A stretch of 64,000 nucleotides of DNA from assembly GCA_014843695.1 (NCBI GenBank), contig CM026403.1:49810296-49874295 (forward strand), read 5' to 3'. This document shows, in pieces, positions 1 to 13,700 of this stretch. The notes beneath the pieces were generated by a model. It was not told the DNA's origin and did no database searches. It saw only the letters and a program-made list of their open reading frames with translations. The position numbers were made by a program, and so were the translations under genes. The DNA is from Archivesica marissinica (Eukaryota > Mollusca > Bivalvia > Venerida > Vesicomyidae). Positions within the stretch are counted from its first letter, which is position 1; every line of letters begins with the position of its first letter.

Positions 1-129
1 ACCACACATACATGTACCCCCCCCCCCCAACCACCAATTTTGAATGATTTCTCTTCAAACACAGTGAAACGTTTCTTTGAATGTATACAGTTATCACAGA
101 GGGAAAATGTGTAATCCAGTAGAGAAAAT

Positions 130-780
130 GTGCAGCCAGTCCCGTGGCTGGAACATACCTTCTCACATGACATGTACACTGTAACGTACCCCTCCCCAGT
201 CCGTGGCTGGAACATACCTTCTCACATGACATGTACACTGTAACATACTCCCCCAGTCCGTGCCTGGAACATACCTTCTCACATGACATGTACACTGTAA
301 CATACTCCCCCAGTCCGTGCCTGGAACATACCTTCTCACATGACATGTACACTGTAACATACTCCCCCAGTCCGTGACTCGAACCTGGAACATACCTTCT
401 CACATGACATGTACACTGTAACATACTCCCCCAGTCCGTGGCTCGAACCTGGAACATACCTTCTCACATGACATGTACACTGTAACGTACCCCCCCAGTC
501 CGTGGCTCGAACCTGGAACATACCTTCTCACATGACATGTACACTGTAACATACTCCCCCAGTCCGTGGCTCGAACCTGGAACATACCTTCTCACATGAC
601 ATGTACACTGTAACGTACCCCCCCAGTCCGTGGCTCGAACCTGGAACATACCTTCTCACATGACATGTACACTGTAACATACTCCCCCAGTCCGTGGCTC
701 GAACCTGGAACATACCTTCTCACATCACATGCACACTGTAACATACTCCCCCAGTCCGTGACTCGAACCTGGCACCACTC
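130..780 (-). repeat. Minisatellite, about 64-bp unit, derived from a tRNA-like SINE head
   Basis: About ten direct copies of a unit containing ACATGACATGTACACTGTAA and CCCCAGTCCGTGGCTCGAAC. On the - strand each later unit includes a GGTTCGAG pol III B-box-like core. The last unit runs into a tRNA-like segment (about 745-825), which suggests the array grew from one end of a SINE. Early units lack 8 nt. Confidence 0.85.
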
Positions 781-825
781 GCTTACAGGGATAATGTTCT
801 ACTGACTCGGCTAATCTGGCTGTCT
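745..825 (-). mobile_element. tRNA-like head of a SINE
   Basis: The reverse complement has an A-box-like TAGCCGAGTCAG and a B-box-like GGTTCGAGTC about 35 nt later, as in tRNA-derived SINEs. It lacks a proper acceptor stem, so it is not a tRNA gene. Confidence 0.5.
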
Positions 826-894
826 ACATACCTTCTCACTGTTACCTGTAGTTTTGTTGGCTATACTGGTTAGACAATCTTGAAGAGTATATTC

Positions 895-1111
895 TTGGAA
901 GTGCAGTGGTAGTGTATTCGCTTCAGGTGCAAAATACCTGTAGTTTGAGCGCTGCTGGAGCCATTACGATTGAAGACATTTAAATTCCACATTGCCTCTT
1001 CTCTCGCTCATGGCGATGGATTCCATCAGGAATGAGGTCTCGAGAGTAATTAATATAAGTTGTAGGAACTTGTTTCACAATCTAGCTAAAACAATAAATT
1101 TGTATAAACTA
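895..1111 (+). mobile_element. SINE family S4
   Basis: tRNA-derived head (GCAGTGGTAGTGTATTCGCT) and body with ATTTAAATTCCACATTGCCT, GGCGATGGATTCCATCAGGA and ATTAATATAAGTTGTAGGAA, ending in AATAAATTTGTATAAACT. Related copies occur at about 13257, 45775, 51888, 58632, 60332 and 61575. It ends about 35 nt before exon A. Confidence 0.8.
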
Positions 1112-1145
1112 AAATCTTGTGTTTAAATGGAATATTGTATTTCAG

Positions 1146-1761
1146 GTGTGTATACTAGCTGATGCTACTGGTTCTGTGCTCACATACGATGCCTTATGCC
1201 GGTCAAGGAATGCCTTCAGTCGTGGCAGCAGTCACCACGACAGCCGCTCCAGTGACCTCAATGAGGATCCTGAGCCGCCTTCAGCCATGGGCAGTACTCA
1301 CACCCTGTGTGATAACGTTCACGATACAATTCAGGAACATTCAGCCATCCCGAAGCCAAATTCTCCGTTAATACTCGAAATTCCAAAAAATGAAAGTGTT
1401 CATTCGGAATCCAAAGTTGATACAATTGGGGACAGTGCTAGTGGTAGTGGTGATAAAGAAGACAAATGTGGCAAGCAGTTTGTATGCAGTGAGCATGAGA
1501 CAGTCAAGCACGTGCACGAGATCTCCAAGCCACCCGTCAGCAAAACAGACAGTGTGCCAGTAGAGCTGCGTCAGAACAGCGTGCGATTACAGGTGACTCA
1601 TTCTGAGGATGCAACGAGCGAGTCCGGGCGCAGGACTAGCGGGGGGAGTCAGTACGAGTCACTTAAATTTGAGTTTGAGGTTGCAGATTTTTTCATGCTT
1701 GGTTCACCACTAGGTTTGGTACTCGCATACAGGAAAATGTTTGCTGGGGATAATAAACCGG
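1146..1761 (+). CDS. PITPNM: PITPNM exon A: linker plus start of DDHD domain
   Basis: Acceptor tgtatttcag, phase 0; donor gtcagt, phase 1. The exon opens with [18 protein letters not shown], the place of the lipase-type nucleophile elbow in DDHD proteins. Here it reads ADATG rather than GxSxG, so no serine nucleophile is visible, consistent with a binding rather than hydrolytic role (inference). A low-complexity Ser/Glu/Lys-rich linker of about 150 residues follows, then the conserved [18 protein letters not shown] core. The ATG at 1119 is intronic and is not the start; earlier exons are off the left edge. Confidence 0.9.
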
Positions 1762-4700
1762 GTCAGTCTAATATTTTTATCATTGATCTATTTATTTATT
1801 ATTTGTTTGTTTGTATTTGTGTGGATTTCTCCCGTAGTAATCTGTGTATATATAGTGTACATATAGAGAATATTAGAGTTCTGTTGGAGAAATATACAAG
1901 GTGAGGCTCTACCAATATACAAGGTGAGGCTCTACCAATATACAAGGTGAGGCTCTACCAATATACAAGGTGAGGCTTTACCAATATACAAGGTGAGGTT
2001 CTGCCAATATACAAGGTGAGGCTCTACCAATATACAAGGTGAGGCTCTTGTCAATATACAAGGTGATGCTCTACCAATATACAAAGTGAGGCTCTGCCAA
2101 TATACAAGGTGAGGCTCTGCCAATATACAAGGTGAGGCTCTGTCAATATACAAGGTGATGCTCTACCAATATACAAGGTGAAGTTCTGCCAATATACAAG
2201 GTGAGGCTCTACCAATATACAAGATGAGGCTCTGCCAATATACAAGGTGAGGCTCTACCAATATACAAGGTGAGGCTCTGCCAATATACAAGGTGAGGCT
2301 CTGTCAATATACAAGGTGATGCTCTACCAATATACAAGGTGAGGCTCTGCCAATATACAAGGTGAGGCTCTGCCAATATACAAGGTGAGGCTCTACCAAT
2401 ATACAAGGTGAGGCTCTGCCAATATACAAGGTGAGGCTCTACCAATATACAAGGTGAGGCTCTGCCAATATACAAGGTGAGGCTCTTGTCAATATACAAG
2501 GTGATGCTCTACCAATATACAAAGTGAGGCTCTGCCAATATACAAGGTGAGGCTCTGCCAATATACAAGGTGAGGCTCTGCCAATATACAAGGTGAGGCT
2601 CTACCAATATACAAGGTGAGGCTCTGCCAATATACAAGGTGAGGCTCTGTCAATATACAAGGTGAGGCTCTACCAATATACAAGGTGAGGCTCTGCCAAT
2701 ATACAAGGTGAGGCTCTGTCAATATACAAGGTGATGCTCTACCAATATACAAAGTGAGGCTCTGCCAATATACAAGGTGAGGCTCTACCAATGTACAAGG
2801 TGAGGCTCTACCAAGTTATGGCTGATTATGTTGATAAATATCCATAAAGGGATGTAATCTACATATAGTCATTTTACAAAATCCAGTTCATTTGCATATA
2901 GATTCTCAAATCTGAATAAATTATTATTGAAGAATAATCATCCGCTCCATAATAGCTGGTTCGATCCCCCGTCTCACCCTAATAAAATTAACAGTCTTTC
3001 AGTGGGACTTTAAGCTGACGTCTTGTGTTGGTGCTTTACACCGTGCACGTAAAAGAACCAGAGGAGATTCTGGAATGGGCCTGTCTGTATCATTGTATTA
3101 TCCTCCAAAATCTAAAATGACCAATCTCTTCAGGAGACATCGCTCATATGGGCAACCGGTAGCGACGATAAATAAACGTAAAACACACACTCTCCATAAT
3201 AGAATGAATATCTCTGTGTGCAACACAATTTAGAATGTTACTGTAGATTATAAAAATAAATATTCGTAAATGGAGATATTTGCAAATAATGATTCACTAA
3301 AACAGCTTATTTATTCATTCAGTTCTGCAAAATATTGCTCAAAATCCAAATAAATCTTTTGCTGAAAAATCGAAATAGACGGCGTGAAATTACAGTTGCT
3401 ACTCCTTCACTCCTCAGAATAACAATGAAAATAAAGTAGGTTGGGGCGTTAAGACTTGTGTTGCATATGACTCTATGTTTTGTTATTTTACGTTCCCTGC
3501 AGGGACCCCGCAGCGACCAGACTGCCAACAGATGTATAATCTATTCCACGCCAGCGACCCATCAGCCCTCCGTCTAGAACCTCTACTGAACTTTGTGTTC
3601 AAACAAATCCCGCCTATCAAGATCGCGAGATACAGCAAGTTTCCCATGGGGGACGGAGAATCCATACAAATTGGTAAGTAAATGTGGGTTTATAGAATAG
3701 TAAGTAAAGTGCTATAACACGATCGCGAGATACAGCAAGTTTCCCATGAGGGACGGAGAATCCATACAAATTGGTAAGTACATGCAGGTTTATAGAATAG
3801 TAAGTAAGGTGCTATAACACGACGGTCTTGAGGTCTTCATTATGTACCAGTCTGTTTTATAGTAGAATTTTGTCCTTGCTCTCTGTCTGTCCGTCTGTCA
3901 GGATGTATGTTGAAATGTGTGTCTGTTTGATTTGATTAGTGCAAAGAATGCTAGTATTTGAGTATATTATCGTCTGTCGGGATGTATGTTAAAAATGTGT
4001 GTCTGTTTGAAATTAGCAGTGCAAAGTCTGTTTGTATTTGAGCATATGCTCTGCGTTCCGCATAATTGATATTTTTATGTAGTTGTCGCCCATTTTATAT
4101 CAGGGATCGCAGGTTCGATCCCCCCGTCTGACCCTAATAAAATTAAGTCTTTCAGATGGGACGTTAAACCGAGGTCTCGTGTCGGTGCTGTACACCACGC
4201 ACATATAAGATCCAGAGGAGACTCTGGAATGGGTCTCTGTCTGTATCATTGCACTATCCTCCAAAAATCTAAAATAACTAATCTCTTCAGGCGGCGTCGC
4301 TCATATGGGCAACCGGTAGCGACGATAAATAAACATAAAAAATAACAACATTTATATCAATGAATTTTGTTAATCCCCCAATTGTGAACAGTACCCATAG
4401 AGAATGATTAATACCAAGTGTAGTGGTGCATATTGTTTTATCGTGTTCAGTTCACTTGACGTTTGATGGGTTTATTTTAAAGAACAAAGTTTTTTCCTAT
4501 CAAGTATGCTCACTGCCTGACCAGAAGTCATAAATCCTCGTGATGTTTCAGGATCTATGTTGTTTGCTATTCAGTGTTTTAACTCCACTCTCCGAATAGC
4601 AAACAGCATAGAACTTGATCAATTGACACATTCTGTGCCATCTCATCTGGTTCTATGCTGTTTGCTAAAACGAATATACTCATTTCCAGCACAGTAAGAG

Positions 4701-7700
4701 TTAATACATCTGCATAATCCAATCTTTATTTTCATATCTTTCTAACAATTCCATGTCAGTTTTCTTCATAACATTATCTACAGCTGCTTTATTCAGTATT
4801 CAGTCTACATGTACCAGCTATCCTTAGAGGAATCCACATGCCATTTTGTTTGGTATCTTTATTGGTGGCTTTAATGTACTATATAGTATATACTAGTAGG
4901 TAATATTGTTTACAAGGGGTCTCCGTGGCCAAGTGGTTACGGTCATTTACTTCAAATCACTTGCCTTCACCGCTGTAGGTTTGAATCCCACTGGGAGTTG
5001 TCAAATGCTTTCATGTGAGGAAGCTATCCAGCTGGCTTGTGGAAGATCTGTGGTTCTCCTCAGTTGCCTGTCCGTGTCGGAGGGCACCCGGGGTCTCCCT
5101 CCACCAATAATAGCTTACGAGTCGCCATATGACCTAAGCTGTCGGTGCGACGTTAAACCCTAAACACAAACAAACTAACAGAGCGTGTAGGTAATAATTG
5201 TTTACATTGAACAGAGCATGTAGGTGATAATTGTTTACATTGAACAGAGCGTGTAGGTGATAATTGTTTACATTGAACAGAGCATGTAGGTAATAATTGT
5301 TTACATTGTTTGATTATTTCAGAGAGTTAATGTAATATGTAAATGTTTGCTATTTGTAGTGGAGACTGTGTGTCATTATATACACATGTTTCTGGACCAG
5401 TTAGTCGACCAAACTGGGGCTGGGTCCGCTGGTGTCGGGTCCCAGCTGCTAGTTTCCCTGCAGCGCCAAGCCAGTGTGACCAGCACGTGCAGTCAACTAA
5501 CAGCCATGTCTGCGCACGGGAATACATTTTCTAACATTGCCAATGGTATATTGACTGCAATGCCTGCACAATATGCTTCATGTTGCATCATTTGAGTACA
5601 TGTGAATCCTATGTGTTTAGCTTTTATTGTCAATGTTTACCCGCACATGTTATAGACCTGTTTGTGCATGTGAGCTTGGAATTCTATCCATGAGGGCACC
5701 AAAATCACGGTATATCTATCCTAGAAGTCAGTCACCCTTTAGAGAAAAGGTATTTTTATATTTAACCCTTTGCCTACTGAGTAAATAAAATAAAATTTAC
5801 AAATAACATAGATCCAGATGAGTTTCGGCATAATGCCACTTCTGATCAGAATCTATGTTGTTTGCTATTCTGCCAAGTGCTATTAGCTCCACTATCGGGA
5901 TAGCAAACAGCATAGAGCCGTTTCTGCGCTGTCTGATCTGGCTCTATGCTGTTTGCAAAAGTGATTTTATCTGCCGCTAGCATGCAAAGGGTTAAAGGGA
6001 GAGGGGGTTCTAGGATAGAGTTTCAAGGCTTTTGTTGCTATATGGATCAACTTTCAAGCTCCTGTGGTTTATGTTATATGGCCATTCTAAATTAATTGCT
6101 AGATTTTCATCCACAGCAAAGCAACTCCCTCCCCCAATCATTTTTCACCTCTTAATTTTATTGAGTAATAAAATGAAATAAATTTAAACTATTTTTGTTT
6201 ATTGTATTTCTGTATTGTTTTCTAAGAGATGTGCACACAATTGGAATGACAATCTAGCAAATTATTCATATTTGATTGGCCTGATCAGCAACACATTATG
6301 TATGTGCTTTTGTTGACACCCTATATATTCTATCAGTCGGTATGCATCTTGCTGCCCATTCTACGTGTTATGTGTACAGAGTGTTGTCTTTGGAATTTGA
6401 ATAACCTTGTCTATATATTTTTAATGCTGTCTACATGTACATTTGATGGATTTCTAATTAATGCCAAGATTTGATGGATTTCTAATTGATGTCAGTATTT
6501 GATGGATTTCTAATTGATGTCAGTATTTGATGGATTTCTAATTGATGTCAGTATTTGATGGATTTCTAATTGATGTCAGTATTTGATGGATTTCTAATTG
6601 ATGTCAGTATTTGATGGATTTCTAATTGATGTCAGAATTTGATGGAATTTTCAATGTCACTATGTTTGATGGATTTCTAAATGCCGCTACATTTCATGGA
6701 TTGTTCAATGTCACTACATTTGATGGATTTCTAAATGCCGCTACATTTTATGGATTGTTCAATGTCTCTACATTTCTAAATGCTATCTACATTTGATTGC
6801 TGATGCATAACAATGCACACTCGTTATTAACACAAGTATATATTGATTAACCCATTCCCATCTACAGACAGCTCTCCGCTTGTGAGCGGTAATGGGTTAA
6901 CAGCCAGACCAGACCAGTTCCTGATCCAAGAAGTTAATAGGGTTGTAATGTAGGTGCAAGCTTCATGTTACTAGTGGAGTCCTGTCCTGCACCTTTTGAC
7001 CTGTATTGCATTCAATGCATTTTGGTGCATTCAATGCATTTTGGTGCATTTTGGTGCATTCAATGCATTTTGGTGCATTCAATGCATTTGGTGCATTTAA
7101 TGCATTTTGGTACATTCAATGCATGTTGGTGCATTTAATGCATTTTGGTACATTCAATGCATTTTGGTACATTCAATGCATTTTGATGCATTTAATGCAT
7201 TTTGGTGCATTCAATGCATTTTAGTGCATTTAATGCATTTTGGTACATTTTGGAGCATTCAATGCATTTTGGTACATTCAATGCATTTTGGTACAATTTG
7301 GAGCATTCAATGCATTTTAGTGCATTCAATGCATTTTGGTACATTTTGGTACATTTTGGAGCATTCAATGCATTTTGGTACATGTTGGTGCATTTTCCTG
7401 GAGTGATACCTTTCAGGCATATGAATGACGTAAGCTTGTTCGTCTGGCGTTTTATATGTATATATATTTAGGGCAATGCAATCTTGAAAAGCATGGTGAG
7501 TGTTATTTAGCTGTAATCAGAATGTATACATGTGTCTATAGAAATAATGCATTGTAAATGTAATGCTGCTAAAATGCTTACTAATTGTTGTGTTGTACGT
7601 CTATTATGTCCGTACATGTATCATGTTTTTAAGCCATTAATTAGGTTGCTATAGATTCATTACCAGAGTCTTGTCATCAGTTTTGTTGATGCCACCTTCT

Positions 7701-10700
7701 TTTGACTTTAAATAATAAAAATGTTTCATACTAACTCGGTAATATCTATGAATCTATGAAGGTGGGGTAGATCTGTTGATCTATGGAGGTGGGGTAGATC
7801 TGCTGATCTATGGAGGTGGGGTAGATCTGTTGATCTATGGAGGTGGGGTAGATCTGCTGATCTATGGAGGTGGGGTAGATCTGCTGATCTATGGAGGTGG
7901 GGTAGATCTGCTGATCTATGGAGGTGGGGTAGATCTGCTGATCTATGGAGGTGGGGTAGATCTGCTGATCTATGGAGGTGGGGTAGATCTGCTGATCTAT
8001 GGAGGTGGGGTAGATCTGCTGATNNNNNNNNNNNNNNNNNNNNNNNNNNNNNNNNNNNNNNNNNNNNNNNNNNNNNNNNNNNNNNNNNNNNNNNNNNNNN
8101 NNNNNNNNNNNNNNNNNNNNNNNNNNNNNNNNNNNNNNNNNNNNNNNNNNNNNNNNNNNNNNNNNNNNNNNNNNNNNNNNNNNNNNNNNNNNNNNNNNNN
8201 NNNNNNNNNNNNNNNNNNNNNNNNNNNNNNNNNNNNNNNNNNNNNNNNNNNNNNNNNNNNNNNNNNNNNNNNNNNNNNNNNNNNNNNNNNNNNNNNNNNN
8301 NNNNNNNNNNNNNNNNNNNNNNNNNNNNNNNNNNNNNNNNNNNNNNNNNNNNNNNNNNNNNNNNNNNNNNNNNNNNNNNNNNNNNNNNNNNNNNNNNNNN
8401 NNNNNNNNNNNNNNNNNNNNNNNNNNNNNNNNNNNNNNNNNNNNNNNNNNNNNNNNNNNNNNNNNNNNNNNNNNNNNNNNNNNNNNNNNNNNNNNNNNNN
8501 NNNNNNNNNNNNNNNNNNNNNNNNNNNNNNNNNNNNNNNNNNNNNNNNNNNNNNNNNNNNNNNNNNNNNNNNNNNNNNNNNNNNNNNNNNNNNNNNNNNN
8601 NNNNNNNNNNNNNNNNNNNNNNNNNNNNNNNNNNNNNNNNNNNNNNNNNNNNNNNNNNNNNNNNNNNNNNNNNNNNNNNNNNNNNNNNNNNNNNNNNNNN
8701 NNNNNNNNNNNNNNNNNNNNNNNNNNNNNNNNNNNNNNNNNNNNNNNNNNNNNNNNNNNNNNNNNNNNNNNNNNNNNNNNNNNNNNNNNNNNNNNNNNNN
8801 NNNNNNNNNNNNNNNNNNNNNNNNNNNNNNNNNNNNNNNNNNNNNNNNNNNNNNNNNNNNNNNNNNNNNNNNNNNNNNNNNNNNNNNNNNNNNNNNNNNN
8901 NNNNNNNNNNNNNNNNNNNNNNNNNNNNNNNNNNNNNNNNNNNNNNNNNNNNNNNNNNNNNNNNNNNNNNNNNNNNNNNNNNNNNNNNNNNNNNNNNNNN
9001 NNNNNNNNNNNNNNNNNNNNNNNAGATCTGCTGATCTATGGAGGTGGGGTAGATCTGCTGATCTATGGAGGTGAGGTAGATCTGCTGATCTATGGAGGTG
9101 GGGTAGATCTGCTGATCTATGGAGGTGGGGTAGATCTGCTGATCTATGGAGGTGGGGTAGATCTGCTGACCTGCTTATCCTGCTATAAGTTTGCACCGAT
9201 CCCTTTCAAATTACATTTTTTTCAAAACTTTATTTAAGTTTATTTAACGTCGCTACCGGTTACCTATTTGAGCAACGGGCAGTTTAATTAACAACACGTT
9301 TCCTGAGCAGGCTCCAGCAGTTACCCAGTACTTGGTGCACCAACCTCAGTAAGAAACTGCCAACTTTTTCATATAGCTCAATGGCGGTCGTAGGTATGGA
9401 GATATATTGGTATATTAGCTTAAATCTCTTACGTGGGAAAGGATTAACAATAAATTGCTAGGTTAGTGTCCATTTCTTTAATTGAGGTCAACATTTGTTT
9501 CAGGTCTCGATACTTTCATCCTAAGATCTAGTCTCAGAAATGAAATACTTTGACATATACAGTTAAACCTGTCTTAAGCTTAATAGAGGTCAAATGTATA
9601 ATAAAACAACATACTGGAAATCTGGAAACTGGCTGCTTAATACAGGTTGGCTGCTTAATGGAGGTGACCACTAAATCAGGTTTAACTGTAGTAACAACAC
9701 TTTAATAGTTTATAACAAGACCAGGCATTGTCAAGGGAAACCACCAAAGCATACCAACTACGGTACATGGCTTATGCTGCAGGAAATATGCTAAATATGC
9801 ACCGAATATTTGACTTTAAAATCTTTACTGCACATAAACGATATAACAAACAGTACATGCTGTTATTCATTCCAATATATGTTGATTATTGAGTGTACAT
9901 GTATACTGTCAAACCTGTCTTAAGCAGCCAGACAAGGGAATCGCAGAATGTGGCTGCTTAACCCTTTCAACACCACATACCTCTAAATTGGCTTACAAAA
10001 AAGTGTAGATCCAGATGAGCCGGCTCGTGACGAGCCGTCTCATCAGGATCTGCACTTTTTTCAAGTAATAACTATTTTTAGAATTTTTTTTACCCATTTT
10101 GATAAATGAACTGATCCAAATGTAATTTTGTTATTAATTTATTGGTCTAAAAATATCATGAACCAGTCCATGTCAGTTACTTGGTGTTGAATGGGTTAAT
10201 GGAGGTTAAATGTATAATAAAGTAACATACATGTCTGGGGAATCTTGGAAACTGGCTGCTTAATACATGTTGGCTGCTTCATAGAGGTGACCACTGATGC
10301 AGGTTTGACTGTAGTACAGTGTGCCTATTGTTTATCACTTCACTATCAGCAGAATGTAGATCAAGTAAGTAATTATGCTCTTCTGTTAGGGAGTAAACGG
10401 TTAATATTGACTGGTGTTACTGTCGTCTGTTAGGGAGTAAACGGTTAATATTGACTGGTGTTACTGTCGTCTGTTAGGGAGTAAACGGTTAATATTGACT
10501 GGTGTTACTGTCGTCTGTTAGGGAGTAAACGGTTAATATAGACTGGTGTTACTGTCGTCTGTTAGGGAGTAAACGGTTAATATTGACTGGTGTTACTGTC
10601 GTCAATTGGTGCTTCAGTACTGTTATATAGGAAAAATGATACCATTTTAAATTATTACATCTGCACATACCGTCCATACCCACCTATAAGACAATTATTT

Positions 10701-13700
10701 TACCACCAGATGATGGACTCAAAATGGCTGCCCGTCTTGTGAGTGGGTGATAAAAATGTGTTTTAGTATAATTTACATTTTAGAAAAAGAAAGCACTCTT
10801 GACATTGAAAATGTCTTCAACTTGCACTAGTGGACAAACATGCAAGTTATACACTGTCTGATGTCTTATCAACCCGTCTTATATGCGAGTGCATGCCAAA
10901 ATCAGGACCAAAGTAGGGGGGGTCGTCTTATAGGCGAGTATGGACGGTAGTGAATTGCATTCCTTGTGATTTTCAATTAATGCTGAATGAATGATTCTTA
11001 TGTGTATTTATAATATGGTAATTCACTGTTGTAACCGATAGAATTGATAACCATGGTTTTAACAATGGCATCATCTAACATAACGTTGGGTTCGTGACCA
11101 TTTAACACTTTACCGCACATTAACACCATACACCACATTGATCACTTCCCACATATGCAACCATTATAGGAACACAATCTCAAGTCATGTTGTGAGACAT
11201 CCATCAGTTACTGCCCCTGAATACTCTCTAAAAGTATGTAAACCCTCTTAAATTGTTTCCTCTGTTTTTATCGTTAATTCCTTTGCATAACATGTCATCA
11301 ATTTTCTTCCATTTTCCAGGGTTCATTCTAGGTCAGAATTTTTGGGAGAAGTGAGAAAGCGTGTGATCGCTTCCTTAAATGGTGTTCTTTAATATACTTC
11401 TGCAAAATAGGGTTAAAATGCACAGTACAACCATTGCTTTATAATGGGCCAGTGTATCTTACTAGACACAATTTTGTTTGAAAATCGTAAAAACAAAAAC
11501 AATATTTTTTTGTTTTAGGGAGTGGGGCCCCCAGAGGGCGAAGTCAGGGTCCCTAGGGCCAAAATTTCGCCCACATCGCCCTCTAGAATGATCCCTGCAC
11601 TTTCTCATTTTATAATTATGTTACTATATCTCGACATATATCATACAATATATATATATTATGGGTAAAACAATCTGTAAGTTTCTTTACCAATAATTAA
11701 TATGATTTGGATAAAATCACATTTATCATAACGCAACATCTGGTTAGGGAACAACTGTAAAAACAAAGGATTCCAACTGAAGGACCGTTATACATTTAGT
11801 GATAAAACAGACTTTATCTGCCAAGGGAGGTAATAGAAAAGCCAGTGAGGTTCCTCATTGGGTTATATCACGATTTAAATTGATATTAAAACATTGTTTT
11901 AAGCATGTATATATATCTTGTTGCAGTAAACTGTGACTTCTAAGTCGCTGGTGTGTACATGTATATATCTTGTTGCAGTTAGCAGTCGCTGGTGTGTACA
12001 TGTATATATCTTGTTGCAGTTAGCAGTCGCTGGTGTGTACATGTATATATCTTGTTGCAGTCGGTAGTGTGTACATGTATATATCTTGTTGCAGTGAGCA
12101 GTCGCTGGTGTGTACATGTATATATCTTGTTGCAGTCGGTAGTGTGTACATGTATATATCTTGTTGCAGTGAGCAGTCGCTGGTGTGTACATGTATATAT
12201 CTTGTTGCAGTCGGTAGTGTGTACATGTATATATCTTGTTGCAGTGAGCAGTCGCTGGTGTGTACATGTATATATCTTGTTGCAGTCGGTAGTGTGTACA
12301 TGTATATATCTTGTTGCAGTGAGCAGTCGCTGGTGTGTACATGTATATATCTTGTTGCAGTCGGTAGTGTGTACATGTATATATCTTGTTGCAGTGAGCA
12401 GTCGCTGGTGTGTACATGTATATATCTTGTTGCAGTCGGTAGTGTGTACATGTATATATCTTGTTGCAGTGAGCAGTCGCTGGTGTGTACATGTATATAT
12501 CTTGTTGCAGTGAGCAGTCGGTGGTGGGGTAGCAAGAGGTTGGACTATATGTTATATTGCCCCGAGGTGCTACATTCCTTCCCAACGAGAGCACTGCCCC
12601 CACTCTTCCATGCAAGTTTCTGGGAGTCCACCGATGTTGTATCGTTTGTACTTAGACAGGTAGGATTCCCCCTATGCAGCCAGATACAGCAATTTGTCAT
12701 TTACTATGAAATTTAATTCACCCTTGACTACCCAAGACAACAAATTGTTCATTATTTTGAAAATTGATTCACCCTGTGTAACCCGATACAACAAATTTGT
12801 CATTGCTATGAAAATTAATTCACCCTGTGCAACCTGATACAACAAATTTGTCATTGCTATGAAAATTGATTCACCCTGTGCAACCTGATACAACAAATTT
12901 GTCATTGCTATGAAAATTGATTCACCCTGTGCAACCTGATACAACAAATTTGTCATTGCTATGAAAATTGATTCACCCTGTGTAACCGTGTAACCTGATA
13001 CAACCAATTATCTTTTCTATGAGCATCAAAGATTGGAATGAACTTGAGTGGAGTCAATAATTATGTCTTCCCCACCACAGGGGGAGGCCAAGTTGTGCAT
13101 ATCATCTTGGTTCATTTTCACACAGTTATGGCCCTTTAAAGGTTTTTGATAATAAATCACATTATCTGGACAAGATGTTCTAAATTCCTAGCGAGATTTT
13201 TACAAAACTTCACAGGAATGATTACCCGGTAGTACCAATTGTGAATATCGTCTTTGTGTTTCACTCGGTTAATGCTATTACTGACGGTCAGGAGTTCGAG
13301 CCCCGTTGGAGCCGTTACGATTGTGCCCTTAGGCAAGGTATTTAAATTCCACATTGCCTCTTCTCTCTCCTTCATGTCGATGGATTCCATCAGGAATGAT
13401 GTCTCGAGAGTTATTAATATAAATTGAAAGAACTTGTTTCGCAATCGAGCTAAAATAAATTTTATTTGATGACATTACACAGTTATGGCCCTTTGAAGAT
13501 TTGAGACTAATACAGTTTGTTCGGACTACTTTCTGCTAAATTCGCAGCCAGGTTTCAATGATACTTGCACAAAATGATCCGTACCAAACCTAGTTCTGCT
13601 TATCATCAATGTTCACAGTTACCACACACACCCTACGAATACTGAGTTCATTTCTGAATCACATGCCACCTTTCAAGCTCAGCTCAATAAACAATCGTGA

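Noticed and set aside
163..713. Several 60-76 codon open frames on the - strand
   Set aside because: They are produced by the 64-bp tandem repeat; the same peptide recurs because the DNA unit recurs.
1932..2791. Repetitive open frames encoding [22 protein letters not shown] peptides
   Set aside because: A stop-free 23-bp repeat read on the opposite strand of the gene; no start context or homology.
7776..9196. Open frames of about 400 codons on both strands
   Set aside because: Most of their length is the N gap; the rest is a 27-bp repeat that lacks stops.
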